Positions 1-10,007 of a DNA stretch of 64,000 bases are shown here, piece by piece. The position numbers and the translations under genes are program-made. Numbering within the stretch: position 1 is the stretch's first letter; the number at the start of each line of letters is the position of its first letter. The notes under the pieces are model-generated. The model was given only the letters and a program-made list of their open reading frames with translations, ran no database searches and had not been told where the DNA came from. Origin of the DNA: Oryzias latipes. Lineage: Eukaryota > Chordata > Actinopteri > Beloniformes > Adrianichthyidae. The DNA is taken from the NCBI RefSeq assembly GCF_002234675.1, contig NC_019876.2:25268250-25332249 (forward strand). The letters are read 5' to 3'.

Positions 1-521
1 AACGCTGATTCCCCTTGTTTAGTTCTGACTCTGGGCATAAACAGGAGGCCGGCCCCTGAGGTCCTCAGAGTACGAGATGGTTCATATGGCACTAACATGT
101 CAGAGATGTACTTTGGTGCTCGGCCATGGAGAGACTTGTACACAAGCAGAGCTGCTTTGAAGTATATTCTTTGAGGTACAGGAAGCCAGTGCAGAGACCT
201 GAGCACAGGACTAATGAGATCATACTACCTGGTTCTGGTCAGGACTCGAGCAGCAGCATTCTGGATGTACTGAAGCTGTTTTACAGCTCGTTTGGAGAGG
301 CCGGTGAGCAGGCCGTTACAGTAGTCTAACCTACTGGAGACAAATGCATGAAGAAGTATCTCCAGGTCTGGCTTTGACACTATGGTTTTGATTTTGGCAA
401 TGTTTTTCAGATGGTAAAATGCCGCTGATTTTACTGACCTAATATGACTGTTAAGGTCAGAGTCCATGATTACCCCTAGATTTCTGACTTGATTTGAGGG
501 TTTAAGAGACAGAGAATGAGA
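1..521 (-). mobile_element. L2/CR1-like LINE, 3' ORF fragment (runs off left edge)
   Basis: Read on the minus strand, the segment encodes the C-terminal part of a non-LTR reverse transcriptase: RNLGVIMDSDLNSHI, then HAFVSSRLDYCNGLL and LQYIQNAAARVLT. In a shifted frame nearer the left edge come HWLPVPQRIYFKAALL and APKYISDML. This order (thumb, then the HWLPV block) is typical of CR1/L2 elements in fish. A stop or frame change near 225 and the lack of fingers/palm motifs mark it as dead and truncated. It lies antisense within an intron of acox3. The right boundary is approximate. The plus-strand readings here are shadows. Confidence 0.8.
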
Positions 522-633
522 GTGAGAATGAGTCCAACAGATGAGAAGCAGAAGAAGCAAGAAGCTCCTTTGACGTCTTTGTCTCTGCAGTGTCTCTACT
601 GCAGTCTAACAGCGCCCTCGTCTGTCTCCTCAG

Positions 634-2362
634 TGCCTCTGGATGCCTATAAGTGGCTGGTTTGTTTCCTGATGGAGGAGAGTCAGAAGAGGCTGGAGCA
701 GGAGAGAGCTGCAGGCAGAGACGACTTTGAGGCTCGGAACAACAGCCAGGTAGGAAAAGCAGCTTCATTTCAAACTAAAACTCCCACAGAACGTGATGGA
801 TTCTCCAAAAATGTACTGGGAATTGTGGGAAAAATGGGAAAAAATACATTAAAGATTAGTCACTGTATTGTTTTTCCAATCTGTAAAAATGTAAAGCACA
901 CATAGTGAAGATGAACACAGAAAAGAAGACTTGGAGCCGCGATCACTATGTTGAACCTGAGTGTCTCCTTGTGAAAATTATCTTATCATGAGATGTTTGT
1001 TTTTTATTAATGTTTCCCGTTTTCCAGTTTTTCAGTGGGTTTTTTTTTCAACATGGTCTAATTATTGGTTTCCAGCAAAGATGACATTATATATCATTAA
1101 TATGACTGAAATGGAGCTGGGAGCTGGACAGATGCAGGAGGATGGAAAAGCTCTGCATTCAGTTTGTTAGAGAAACATGTAACAATAATTTCAGAGAAAC
1201 AGCTTCATAGAAACCATAATCTGGTCATGAAAACCTCTTGAATTATCCTTTAATATTTGATGAAATTAGTCGTCTTTGTCCAGGTTTACTTCTGCAGGTC
1301 TCTGGCCATCGCCTTCATGGAGCACTGCTGTCTGCAGAACTGTCAGCAGCTGATCTCAGATCAGGACACGCCGGCTGCTCTCAGAGCCGTTCTCAGCAAG
1401 CTCTTCTCCCTGTATGGACTGTGGAGCCTCAGCAGCCACATGGCCACACTGTACCAGGGTATGTTGAGAAGGAGGCGGTCTGCTGGAGGCAGAGCTGGTA
1501 ACACAAAGGTGATCTGTGTGCAGGCGGATATGTGAATGGAAGGAGGCCTGCAGAGCTGCTGCAGACAGCAATCCTGGCTCTCTGCTCCCAGGTACACAAA
1601 GACATCCACCCACAGAGCAATGACTGTACGGCTGATGATGCTGATGCTGAATCTGTTTGTGGCTCAGCTGAAGGATGACGCCGTTGCTCTGGTGGACGTC
1701 TTGGCTCCGCCCGACTTCATCCTCAACTCTCCTATTGGTAAAGCAGACGGACAGGTGAGAGCATCACCAGGAGCCGACTGCACTGAAAATCTTTTCATAC
1801 CATGTTTCATGTTTCAGCAGAAACGGCTGTTCTTAATGAAGAAGTGTCTCTCCTGTTTGCAGTTCATGGTTTTGACTTGTTCTTTATCAGTCCTGATGTT
1901 TCTGGATGATCCAGGCTCCATTTCTCCAAGTTCAGCAGGAAGTTTCTAGTTTAGCGTGGTTCTTTACAGGAGTAATGATTCAAGGCTTTCCTGCAGTTTC
2001 TGGGTTATATTCAAAGACCCACTATAATGAAAACTGTGTTTTGGGTGTTTAACACAAACATTTTCTGATGATGGAGGACATATAGAAAGAAAATGAAGAT
2101 TAAAACTGCATTTTAGTGTTTCTTTATTCAAATTGTCATGAATCAGGAGTAGACAACATAAAGACTTGCCTTTGGAGAAAGCTTGTAGACGTTTTTGTAG
2201 CTAATATCCTGTGATTCATCTCCATGTTGCTTCTTCCTGCAGCTCTACAAGAACATGTGGTCGGCGGTGCTGCAGAACAATCAGGTGCTGGAGCGCCCCT
2301 CCTGGTGGAAAGAGTTCTGCTGGGACAAACCGGTGGTGGGATCTCTGCGCTCAAACCTGTAG
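634..2362 (+). CDS. acox3: acyl-CoA oxidase 3 (peroxisomal), last five coding exons
   Basis: Five exons with consensus splice sites encode the C-terminal acyl-CoA oxidase domain: 634-749, 1284-1458, 1524-1591, 1668-1754 and 2243-2362 (stop TAG 2360-2362). Phases agree across every junction; exon 634 begins with the last two bases of a split codon. Diagnostic stretches are [76 protein letters not shown] and [11 protein letters not shown]. Acox3 oxidises branched-chain acyl-CoAs such as pristanoyl-CoA in peroxisomes, passing electrons to oxygen. The protein ends in SNL, a variant of the SKL peroxisomal signal. The N-terminal FAD/dehydrogenase exons lie left of the window. Every exon is intact, so the gene looks functional. 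Other ACOX paralogues are less likely because of the [10 protein letters not shown]...SPIGKADG...KPVVGSL pattern. Confidence 0.9.
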
Positions 2363-3788
2363 ATCTTCATCTTCCTCCTTCACTGTCAACCAAAAATGCT
2401 CATTTCTCTCTTTTGGGTCAGATTCACTAAAGTCTCTAATGAGGACAGCAACACTGTACAAGTACACAAAAAGATGACATGTTTCAAACACCTTGACTGT
2501 ATTTAATTCTAATCAAAAAGGGTTTATTCCAGCCATAATTAAAGATTTAAGAAAAACCTGTGTGTGACAGAATTCTTCCCATATGCTGACTGTCACTGGG
2601 TTTGTGGATTAGAGTCTCAGGAGACTCAAGAACTTTAGGCCACAGCTTTAAACAGCAACATCATACAAGGAGGTGAAGACATGGTCTACTTGGACTTCAT
2701 GTCTGCTGTTTCCCTCAGTTCCAGCTAAAGTTCTCCCTTCTGACAGATGACTCAGCCAGAGGTTTCAACAGACTCACAACATGCAGAGTCTGTCTGGGCT
2801 TCTGTTCCACAGCATTTCCAACTCCCCACCAGGCGCTGCAATAATCTGTTCGAGGCAAGTTGTTCATCAAATCGACCTAAACCATTAGAAAATAGTTTCA
2901 AAATGAAATAAATCCATCTTCTTGGAAAATACCATTTTGATTGTGAGTCAACACACATGATGTCAGCAAACACGGATCAGTCCATCATTCCAGTCCAATG
3001 TGTGGAAACACTTTGAATTTGTAAAGACATGAACATACAGTGTGCTAGAATGTTCTATTTGGATTGGATTCTTTGGATGTGGAAAAACAACAGTGGGCTG
3101 GACTTTAGAAAACTAAAATGGGAATGGATTTGACATTCATTCTTGTTTACTTGTTTGTTTGGACACATATTTAATTTAAATGTGATTATCTTCCAATAAA
3201 TCCAAGGAATGTGGAAAACTTCACCTGCACTGTTCAGTATCAGGTATTTCTCTCTGAGTCACACTGCCTGAAGTTTTGAATAAAGATGTTCTGGATCCAT
3301 TTTAGGTCAGTGAATGGGATCGAATTGGATTGTTCAAAATGAACCAATATCAACAATGGAGGACCACAAATGACATGTAAAATGAGTCTTTACCCTCCTA
3401 CTAAATAAACATCTTCAGGTTGTCTGACCACTCTGCCTTTTCTGTCATCCATGAACTAAGAACGCGCAGAGAAAGAGCTGTTTCTGTGCATCATGCTGTT
3501 CACACAGACAGAGGAAATTCAACTCAATTCAAGTCTGTCCGTCATCAGCACCACTGTTTTTCACTGCATTTCCCATGATGCATTTCGTTATTGTGACAGC
3601 TTCTATTACTGTGCTGCTGTTAACCGTCATGAAGCACAATAAATGCAAACATCTCTTCTAACAGTCTTCAAAACGCCTTGATGAAAGCAGGAAAACAGTT
3701 TATTTCTCCTTTAAGGTTTGTGTTGAATAAAAGAAATTCCAACTTTGCGTCGCTGCTCAAGTCATGTCATGAAATGCAAAGAAAAACA
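2363..3788. other. acox3 3' flank / non-coding, no gene seen
   Basis: No open frame resembles a protein. AATAAA hexamers at about 2907 and 3279 could serve as acox3 polyadenylation signals, with a third near 3645; which is used cannot be told from sequence. I see no recognisable transposon here. Confidence 0.5.
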
Positions 3789-3950
3789 CTGGCTATGTCC
3801 GAATTCCTTTACTACTCACTACATAGTGCACTATATAGGCGTTCACCATTTTGTCTGGATCTACAAGTCCAAAATCCAGTGCCCTGGAAATCTCCCAGAA
3901 TTCCCTGCGAGAAACCAGATTGGAAAAATATTGACCAAGATCAGTGACGG
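3789..3950. repeat. dispersed MITE-like repeat (GTCCGAATTC / TAGTGCACTATATAG type)
   Basis: The stretch contains TGTCCGAATTC, CACTACATAGTGCACTATAT and the tail CCAAAATCCAGTGCCCTGG. A related sequence occurs at 58585-58680 (GTGTCCGAATTA, ATATAGTGCACTATATAGTG, CGCCATTTTGTAGTG), so it is a dispersed family. The palindromic TAGTGCACTA core suits a short non-autonomous DNA transposon. Termini are not sharply defined. Confidence 0.5.
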
Positions 3951-4498
3951 TTTTAGGAACGGTCCGTACGGGGGGTGGCGCGGGCGCAAATTTAATGTGG
4001 GGGCGGCTCAGTGCTTGGAAACAACAAAGATCTGGGCCACTTTTGGTTTTCTATTATCTGTTATATCACAGATTTTAGAACGGCCTAAAACTTGTGAGTT
4101 GGCGCCTCCTCCAGCTGCTTCTCCTGTCTCTGACACGGTAAATGTGTGTGAAGGAAAAGGGGAGAAGTGAAGGCCGCAGGCTGCAAGGTGAGCACGGAGC
4201 GCAGCCGCGGTTGCGCTAAACCTGGATCATGGCGTGCCTTTAGATGACTCAGCTCATGATGATAATGTAAATCTTTATTGTAGACATTTTTATTATGTGT
4301 CTTTATTTTCCATCTAAAATGTATTTTTTAGGTCTGCCTGTTGTTTAGATGGTGTTAGAATCCTATTTGACAGAAAGACAGAAGCTAATGCAGGCAGGAA
4401 AACAGCTGCACTGTTTAAGATCAAGATTTCTACTGTTGTAGTTGGTGCACAAAATGAGGAAAATGCCAAATATTTTTGGAGTAATCCTACTGATGAGT
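3951..4498. other. unassigned non-coding stretch
   Basis: A GC-rich part (3955-4230) is followed by AT-rich sequence. I see no gene, no clear terminal repeats and no familiar transposon motif. Confidence 0.4.
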
Positions 4499-4693
4499 TA
4501 CAATACAGACCAAAAGTTTGGAAACACCTTCTTACTCAAAGAGTTTTCTATATTTTCATGACTATAAATTGTAGATTCACACTGAATGCATCAAAACTAT
4601 GAATTAACACATGTGGAATGATATACATAACAAAAGAGTGTGAAACAACTGAATATGTCAGATTATAGGTTCTTCATAGTAGCCATAATTGAT
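4499..4693 (+). mobile_element. Tc1/mariner-like element, left-end fragment
   Basis: It begins with TACAATACAGACCAAAAG and TTTGGAAACACCTTC, matching the terminal repeat style of the MITE at 12572-12653, and continues with AATTGTAGATTCACACTGAA and GAATTAACACATGTGGAAT. The body stops at GGTTCTTCATAGTAGCC, where a satellite begins. No transposase or right terminus remains. Confidence 0.65.
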
Positions 4694-4815
4694 ATAAAAA
4701 TTTAAAAAAGGGACCTTTGACCTATCATAACTTTAAAAATAAAAACAAGGGCTTAAGAAAAAAGATTGACATTTGACCTATAATCAATTTTAAAATTAAA
4801 ACAAGTGCTTCAGAA
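4694..4815. repeat. satellite with DR1-like motif, about two units
   Basis: Two units of about 55 bp carry GGACCTTTGACCT (about 4713) and TGACATTTGACCT (about 4767), each followed by a TATAATC/TATCATAA run, an A-rich tract and AAGTGCTTCAGAA or a variant. The same satellite forms larger blocks at 13026-13620 and 22905-23440. The motif reads AGGTCAAAGGTCA on the other strand. Confidence 0.75.
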
Positions 4816-6240
4816 CAAACGTGACCCGAGAGTTTTGGAAGATGGTGGAGTGAGTGGCGGTTTTTGGGGCAATTTCTGAAAGAGAAACCAAATTTTGTGT
4901 CCAATTAGGAATTGTGGTGAGACCAACCATCCCCAGAAGCCTCAGAAAATCAATATAAAAAAAAGAAGATACCTGATTCAAGATACATTTTTCATATTTT
5001 TTCTCTACTTCTCAAAGAATGGCTAACCCAAGGCAAGCTAACGTTAGCGACCATGATTAGTCATTCTTCAGTTATTAGAAGGAGATACGGTGCAAATGGA
5101 GCAAGCGGTTGCTGAGTATGTGAATGACCCGATCTGCTGAAACAGCCCAAACCAAAAAGAGTGAAGAAACGAGGAGCCTTGAAAAAACAAGATGGCGTTG
5201 GTAATGCTAGCCTCCCTCACGTTGAACAGATTTGACGACTTGGAAAAGAAATTGGAAGGCATAGAGAATCACATGGATGTGATTGGAAAATCTACAAAAG
5301 AGAAGAAAGAAAATTTTGTGGAGCTGCAAGAAGGTGTGGAGCATCTCTCATCAGAAAACAAAGAGTTGAGAGAGAAATGTCTGGAGGGCTAAAGATACAA
5401 GAGAAGATGGGACCTGGGATGATGGGATTCCTGCATCTTTAGGAAATCTCAGCGTTTATTTAGACACCAAGTATTCTGTTCAGTGTTCATATCTATTTTC
5501 TTTGTTTCTTAACCCTTGTGCTATCTTAGATGACATCACCCTTACTTTGACGTGTTATTCCTACCATGACAAAGGTGGTTAAAGGTGGAAAGATTTCATG
5601 TAATCCATGGACACCAGTGAGGTTCACAAATCATTGAAGAAAAAAGGTTCAGCGCAATGTCTAGTGGGTCTAGATGACCCAACTCCCAATGTTAAAGTGC
5701 CTAGGATAGCACAAGGGTTACATACCAGAGGTTTGATAAATATTACAAAAGAATTCAAGGCAAATCTAATTTTACTGCAAGAAACCCACTCAGGTCCAGC
5801 AGATGAAGTCTTTTGGAAACAACAATGGGGAGATACAGTCCTTTATCACACGGCACGAGCCGCTCAGCAGGAGTCATGATTCTGTTTAACAGGTTTTCAG
5901 GGAAGAATAATTAGGCATCTTGGAGATAGAGAAGGCCACTGGTTATTAGCAGCTATTGAAATTTATGAGCAATTCTTTATTGTGCTGACTTTATATGGGT
6001 ACAATAACAAACTACAAAATTAGAATAGGTTGGAAAAACTCGCATGAAAAATTTTCCATTCTACTAAAATCATAGCAACAGATAAAATATTTATTGGAGG
6101 AGACTTTACCATTGTTTCAAATTCCTGGCCTGATAGATTACCCATTAAAGGACAACAACCAGAACACAATAATGTCATCAGAAAATTCTAGTTAAACTTG
6201 CTCTAAATTCCAACTTGATAAGATTTGTTCAGAAAAAGTA
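4816..6240 (+). mobile_element. decayed L1/Tx1-type LINE (ORF1 scrap and endonuclease scrap)
   Basis: It starts with a typical LINE leader, AAGATGGTGG at 4839. An ORF1-like coiled-coil scrap follows at about 5192-5392 (RFDDLEKKLEGIENHMD). After a nested MITE comes an endonuclease scrap at about 5735-5880 (FKANLILLQETHS, then FWKQQWGDTVLYH). This matches the same part of the intact L1/Tx1 element at the right of the window (CILLQETHS, FWSNQWGDKILF). Stops and frame changes are frequent and the reverse transcriptase is missing, so it is dead. Confidence 0.7.
5511..5720. mobile_element. MITE with TTAA-type target (piggyBac-like)
   Basis: The ends are inverted repeats: AACCCTTGTGCTATC at the left and GATAGCACAAGGGTTA at the right. 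The left flank gives TTAA (5509-5512); the right side reads TTAC, a one-base change. The 210-bp element sits inside the decayed LINE, between its ORF1 and endonuclease scraps, so it inserted later. There is no coding capacity. Confidence 0.75.
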
Positions 6241-6370
6241 AACAGTGCATTTATACGATCCAGAGCAATCCACAGTGGCGCTGGAGAAGGCCCAGCATCT
6301 CCACTTCCTAAGAATACTCAGGAGGAACAACCCGGAAAGGAAGCTGCTGGTGACCTCAGGAGGTGCTCAA
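6241..6370 (+). mobile_element. LINE reverse transcriptase C-terminal scrap
   Basis: A short open stretch reads LEKAQHLHFLRILRRNNPER and KLLVTS. It matches the thumb-region motif KKAQQRLHFLRVLRKN seen in the intact LINE at 46382-49351. Nothing else of the element is recognisable, and it is certainly non-functional. Confidence 0.55.
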
Positions 6371-6582
6371 GAGCAAAAATGTCTATATGACCTATCTGTA
6401 TTTATCTTTAAATGTATGTTTTTTTAATTTACATTTTTATTCTTTTCTTACGTTTTTCATTGCATATTTGTTTAAAATTAATTTTAAACATTGTCTTTTA
6501 TCATTCTTTAAACCGCTGGAGAGAGCTGATACATTGTGTAAGTGGTTGCATCAATCCTATTCTGTACCAAGAAAAGAGCTCT

Positions 6583-6643
6583 GTTGCCTAGCAACATGAC
6601 AAAGGCCCTTTGATGATGCCTTAGAGTCATGTTGCTAGGCAAC
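6583..6643. promoter_or_regulatory. inverted pair of X-box (RFX-type) motifs
   Basis: An 18-base sequence, GTTGCCTAGCAACATGAC (6583-6600), is perfectly repeated in inverted orientation at 6626-6643. Each arm contains GTTGCC-T-AGCAAC or its complement, which fits the X-box consensus GTYNCC-N1-3-RGNAAC bound by RFX factors. It lies about 0.52 kb upstream of the coiled-coil gene start. The match is directly seen; regulation of that gene is inference. A MITE hairpin is the alternative. Confidence 0.45.
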
Positions 6644-6894
6644 GTGACAAAAAGCCCAAAGTCAAGACCCATTGATGTCACCAACTGCTTTATGATGTCA
6701 TGATGACTATACCAACCTGATGTTGGTGCTTTGTTAGTTACTAATTAATTAAAAAATAGAAAAAAACAACAAAAGATAAAAGGTATACAATTCTAAAGAT
6801 AAAGGGAATAGAATCAGGGTTTAGTGATGTCATAAATCTCACGTGACATGAATGCCCTTATGTAATGATGATGTCAGAGCACCTGATGTGAGTT

Positions 6895-6952
6895 TGTCAT
6901 CATGACATCATATGACATCACATGACATCACATGACATAATGTGACATAATG
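6895..6952. repeat. short direct repeats of TGACATCA/TGACATAA type
   Basis: Five to six tandem 10-11 base units (ATGACATCAT, ATGACATCAC, twice more, then GTGACATAAT) lie upstream of the coiled-coil gene. They resemble degenerate CRE/AP-1 half-sites, but a simple repeat origin is equally possible. Confidence 0.5.
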
Positions 6953-7159
6953 TAGACTGCCACTCTAGTTCATAAATACATCTCAGATTTCTAGTTAAAA
7001 CATTCGCTGTGGTTGAAGAGATCTAAGGTTATTGCTCTAGAAAGAGTACTTTGGAAACGCACTTGGAGCACATTCTTTGCAGAGACAAAAAGCTTTTGTT
7101 TCTGAAACTTTCTGGAAACTCTGTCATTTCTGTTATTTTACACCTAACAAGTGGTAAAA

Positions 7160-8152
7160 ATGCCCCGTGTAACTAAGGCAAACAGGCGCAACAATCCAAG
7201 CCCAAAACTCAGTGAAGTTCTGGAGGAACTCAACACGCTGAAAAAGGCCCATGAAAACCTCATCCAGGACAAAAAAGGCCAGGCTCTTTCTACCAAGGTG
7301 GAAGCTCTTGAGCATGAAAATGCTCAATTGAAGAAAGAACTAGAAGAACTTGCTGTTTCAACTGACACCAAAGAGTTGAGACAGAAATTCAACAACTTAA
7401 AAGAAGAGAAAGACCAGACGACTGAAGAACAGTTGACCCTGAAACAGACCAACCTTGACATGGTCTGGGAGCTGGAAGAGTGCAAGGCCGTGTTGATCCA
7501 ACAAATGGACATCAATGACAAAAATGAAGCTTGCATCAAAAAGCTGAAACAGCAGCTTAAAGATTTCAAAGAGCAGAAGGCTGCAAAGGGAGGCAAAGGA
7601 CCCAAACCAGACAACAACAAAGCCTTTGAGGACCTTGAAAGAAAATATCAGGAGTCTCAAAAGGAAAATGAGGAACTAAAGGCAGAAAATCAAGTTCTGG
7701 TTGATGAAGTTGAAGATTTGGAGAGAGAAAATGCTGACCTAAACAAGAAACTGGAGGTCTCTGCTCAGCATGAATCCACAATTACTGAGCTGAAAGAGCA
7801 ACTGAAGAAACATGAGGAGGAGAAAAAGGCTCTCCTTGAATTGAACAAACTCAGAGAAAAAGAAGCAGAAGATGCAAAAAGGGAGTTGGAAGAAATGAAG
7901 GCAAACAAAGAGAAGAAAACGGTCTCTGTGCAGACTGACTCTGATGCTGAGGAGAAGAAAACAGTCTCTGTACAGACTGGTGATGCATTCCTGATTCCCA
8001 GAGTCAAAGAGGGAGAAACCACAGAAGAACAGGTTGAGGTAGAAGAAGAGGAACCAAAGAAAGGAAAGAAGGTCAAGAGGTTTTCCTTCACCAAATTTTG
8101 GCGCAGATTGTTTTGCTGTAAAAAAGTCAAGCAAGCGACTGCACACAATTAA
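7160..8152 (+). CDS. single-exon coiled-coil protein with LC8-like motifs and a basic Cys tail; family not recognised
   Basis: The first ATG of this frame is at 7160 and gives 330 residues (stop 8150-8152). The frame is open slightly further upstream, but only from GTG. Residues about 15-250 are heptad-rich and charged (long coiled coil), with a Gly/Lys break near 142-152 (AAKGGKGPKPDNN). Two copies of KKTVSVQT follow at about 252-259 and 266-273, resembling dynein light chain LC8 ligands. An acidic run EVEEEEE (about 292-298) precedes the basic aromatic tail KRFSFTKFWRRLFCC (about 306-320), which resembles the MARCKS effector segment next to a possible palmitoylation site. No signal peptide, membrane span or zinc finger is seen. 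No intron or decay is evident. I infer a membrane-attached scaffold; the function is unknown. A domesticated or lineage-specific retrogene is possible. Confidence 0.75.
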   Translation: MPRVTKANRRNNPSPKLSEVLEELNTLKKAHENLIQDKKGQALSTKVEALEHENAQLKKELEELAVSTDTKELRQKFNNLKEEKDQTTEEQLTLKQTNLDMVWELEECKAVLIQQMDINDKNEACIKKLKQQLKDFKEQKAAKGGKGPKPDNNKAFEDLERKYQESQKENEELKAENQVLVDEVEDLERENADLNKKLEVSAQHESTITELKEQLKKHEEEKKALLELNKLREKEAEDAKRELEEMKANKEKKTVSVQTDSDAEEKKTVSVQTGDAFLIPRVKEGETTEEQVEVEEEEPKKGKKVKRFSFTKFWRRLFCCKKVKQATAHN

Positions 8153-8180
8153 AAAAAAAGATCAACTTAGTTTTAAAAAA

Positions 8181-8470
8181 AGGGGCTGCATGGCAAGGTT
8201 TGCATGTTCTTTCCATGCATGCGTGGGTTTTTCTCTGGGTGCTCCAGTTTTCCCCCCACAACCCAAAATAGAAAAGATGTAAATCATGATTGGTCAGGGT
8301 TTAGAAGCTAGTGGGAGTGTGTGCAGTGATTGAGTTCAACTTTTGTTTTTTGTTTTTTGCTTTTAATTGAAAAAACGGGCTGCATGGTTAAATTGGCGTG
8401 TTCTTTCCATGCATGCGTGGGGTTTTCTCTGGGTGCTCTAGTTTCCCCCCACACACACAAAAAAAAGTGA
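8181..8470. repeat. two diverged copies of a dispersed GCTGCATGG...CATGCATGCGTGGG repeat
   Basis: GGGCTGCATGG...TTCTTTCCATGCATGCGTGG...TCTCTGGGTGCTC...CCCCCAC occurs at about 8181-8265 and again at 8372-8460. It is one segment of a very common teleost interspersed repeat; the reverse-oriented relative at 27995-28210 holds a longer piece. The close spacing suggests a local duplication of the 3' flank of the coiled-coil gene. Confidence 0.55.
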
Positions 8471-9436
8471 AAATCAAGATTCCTAAATGTAATGACACAA
8501 GACACTGGTAATGTCCAGGAAAACATTGAAAAAGATTTTAAGAACATTTTCTTTTTTGTGGTTAAATTGAAGCTTTTAACAAAAATGTTCATGTTTACTT
8601 CCAGTCATTAATTAAAACTGTATTATATTTTATTTCCATGTATTTATGCAAATGTATATAATGTACAATAACTTGTTATGTGTTAGTCTGTGATAAAAAA
8701 ATTAAAATTAAAAAAAGTAAAAATAAAAAACATATATATAATCCAGCCTCAGAGAGTCACAAAGCTGTGTACTTTCTGTGATGGTCCCAAGCCCATAGAA
8801 ATGGAGAGGGTATATATGCTGGTTGGAGTCCAGGTTTTTCTTTGCTTCTATGTTCAGTCAAAACAGCAAAAGGCACTGGTAGATGGTACTCTGGCTTCAG
8901 CTAGACGGGGTTCAACTCCCTGCAGTGTCCTTGAAAATTCTTTGACATGAAACATCAAAGTAAATAGTCTTCCAAAAAGATGATTCTAAAGATTTAAAGA
9001 TTAATTCAGGTTGATAAAGAATTGTTGAGGGATTGATGAATATAGCAATATTAAATGTATTTCATGTAAATGTATTCTTTTTTAACCCAGTTGCTTGCAT
9101 TGGTTTGTATTATGATTGTACCAACCTGACACTTTTCCCCTTAAGTTTCAGATATGAGGAGGCAGCTGCTGTTCCTGGAAATGTCTTCATGTCAAACCAA
9201 AGATTGAGCTCCAGTTGAAAAATGCTTCAACCTCTTCTGTTCCAAAAATGTTGAACTCACCATCTGTTAATCCCTGAGCTCCAGAGATCATGCGTGTGTA
9301 GCTTTGCAGAATTCTCAGATTTGGACTTGTGTGGAGACAGGACACCCAGGACCACAATTCAAAAGGGAGCACAAAAAAAGTTTATTTAAGGTTATCAGTA
9401 AGAAGAGTCCGTTGTTCTGTCAGTCCGTTGGAGCCA
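8471..9436. other. AT-rich unassigned stretch
   Basis: It contains A/T runs and no conserved open frame, splice-bounded exon or terminal repeat that I can support. Confidence 0.4.
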
Positions 9437-9448
9437 GGAGCCTCTGTC

Positions 9449-9843
9449 TCCATCCATCCATCTTCCTCTGCTTATCCAGGACCGGGTTGTGGGGGCAGCA
9501 GTCTAAGCAGAGATGCCCAGACTTCCCTCACCCCAGCCACTCCTCTGGGGGGACCCCGAGGCGTTCCCAGGCCAGCCGAGAGGTGTAGTCTCTCCAGCGT
9601 GTCCTGGGTCTTCCCCGGGGCCTCCGCCCAGTGGGACATGCCCAGAACACCTCTCCAGGGAGGCGTGCAGGAGACATCCGGACTAGATGCCCGAGCCACC
9701 TCAACTTGTTCCTTTCGATGTGGAGGAGAAGCGGTTCTACTCCAAGCCCTCTGCGGGTGACCGAGCTTCTCACCCTCTCTAGGGGAGCGCCCAGCCACCC
9801 TACTGAAGGAGCTCATTTTAGCCGCTTGTCTTTGGAAACAAGC
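9449..9843 (-). mobile_element. Rex3/RTE-like LINE, 5'-truncated 3' end with target duplication
   Basis: The minus strand encodes the end of a LINE ORF: GLGVEPLLLHIERNKLRWLG, HLVRMSPARLPGEVFWACP, TGRRPRGRPRTRWRDYTSRL. The 3' end is a short GATGGATGGA repeat, as reported for fish Rex3-type elements. The 12-bp direct repeat GGAGCCTCTGTC flanks it exactly (9437-9448 and 9844-9855), which fixes both ends. The extreme 5' truncation is normal for this retrotransposition mechanism. The clade name is tentative. Confidence 0.8.
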
Positions 9844-10007
9844 GGAGCCTCTGTCCATAAAGTAAAAACAGAAAAACCCAAGAAGTCCATGGAAAAGTTA
9901 AAACACCAGGCTCAGTAAAACCCACTAAAACACACAATTGGTCAAAAAAATAAATAGCATGCACTTGTTAAAACGTGGCTCTGGCGACTAAACAAAATTC
10001 TTTCTTG

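Noticed and set aside
7151..7159. Upstream start of the coiled-coil gene giving three more residues
   Set aside because: The codon there is GTG. The first ATG is at 7160, which is the proper eukaryotic start.
7324..8148. Several minus-strand frames opposite the coiled-coil gene
   Set aside because: Low-complexity shadows (Phe/Leu/Ser-rich) of the Glu/Lys-rich plus-strand gene.
9329..9918. Plus-strand frames of 90-140 codons
   Set aside because: They are antisense to the Rex3/RTE-like LINE end, whose minus-strand reading is clearly the coding one.
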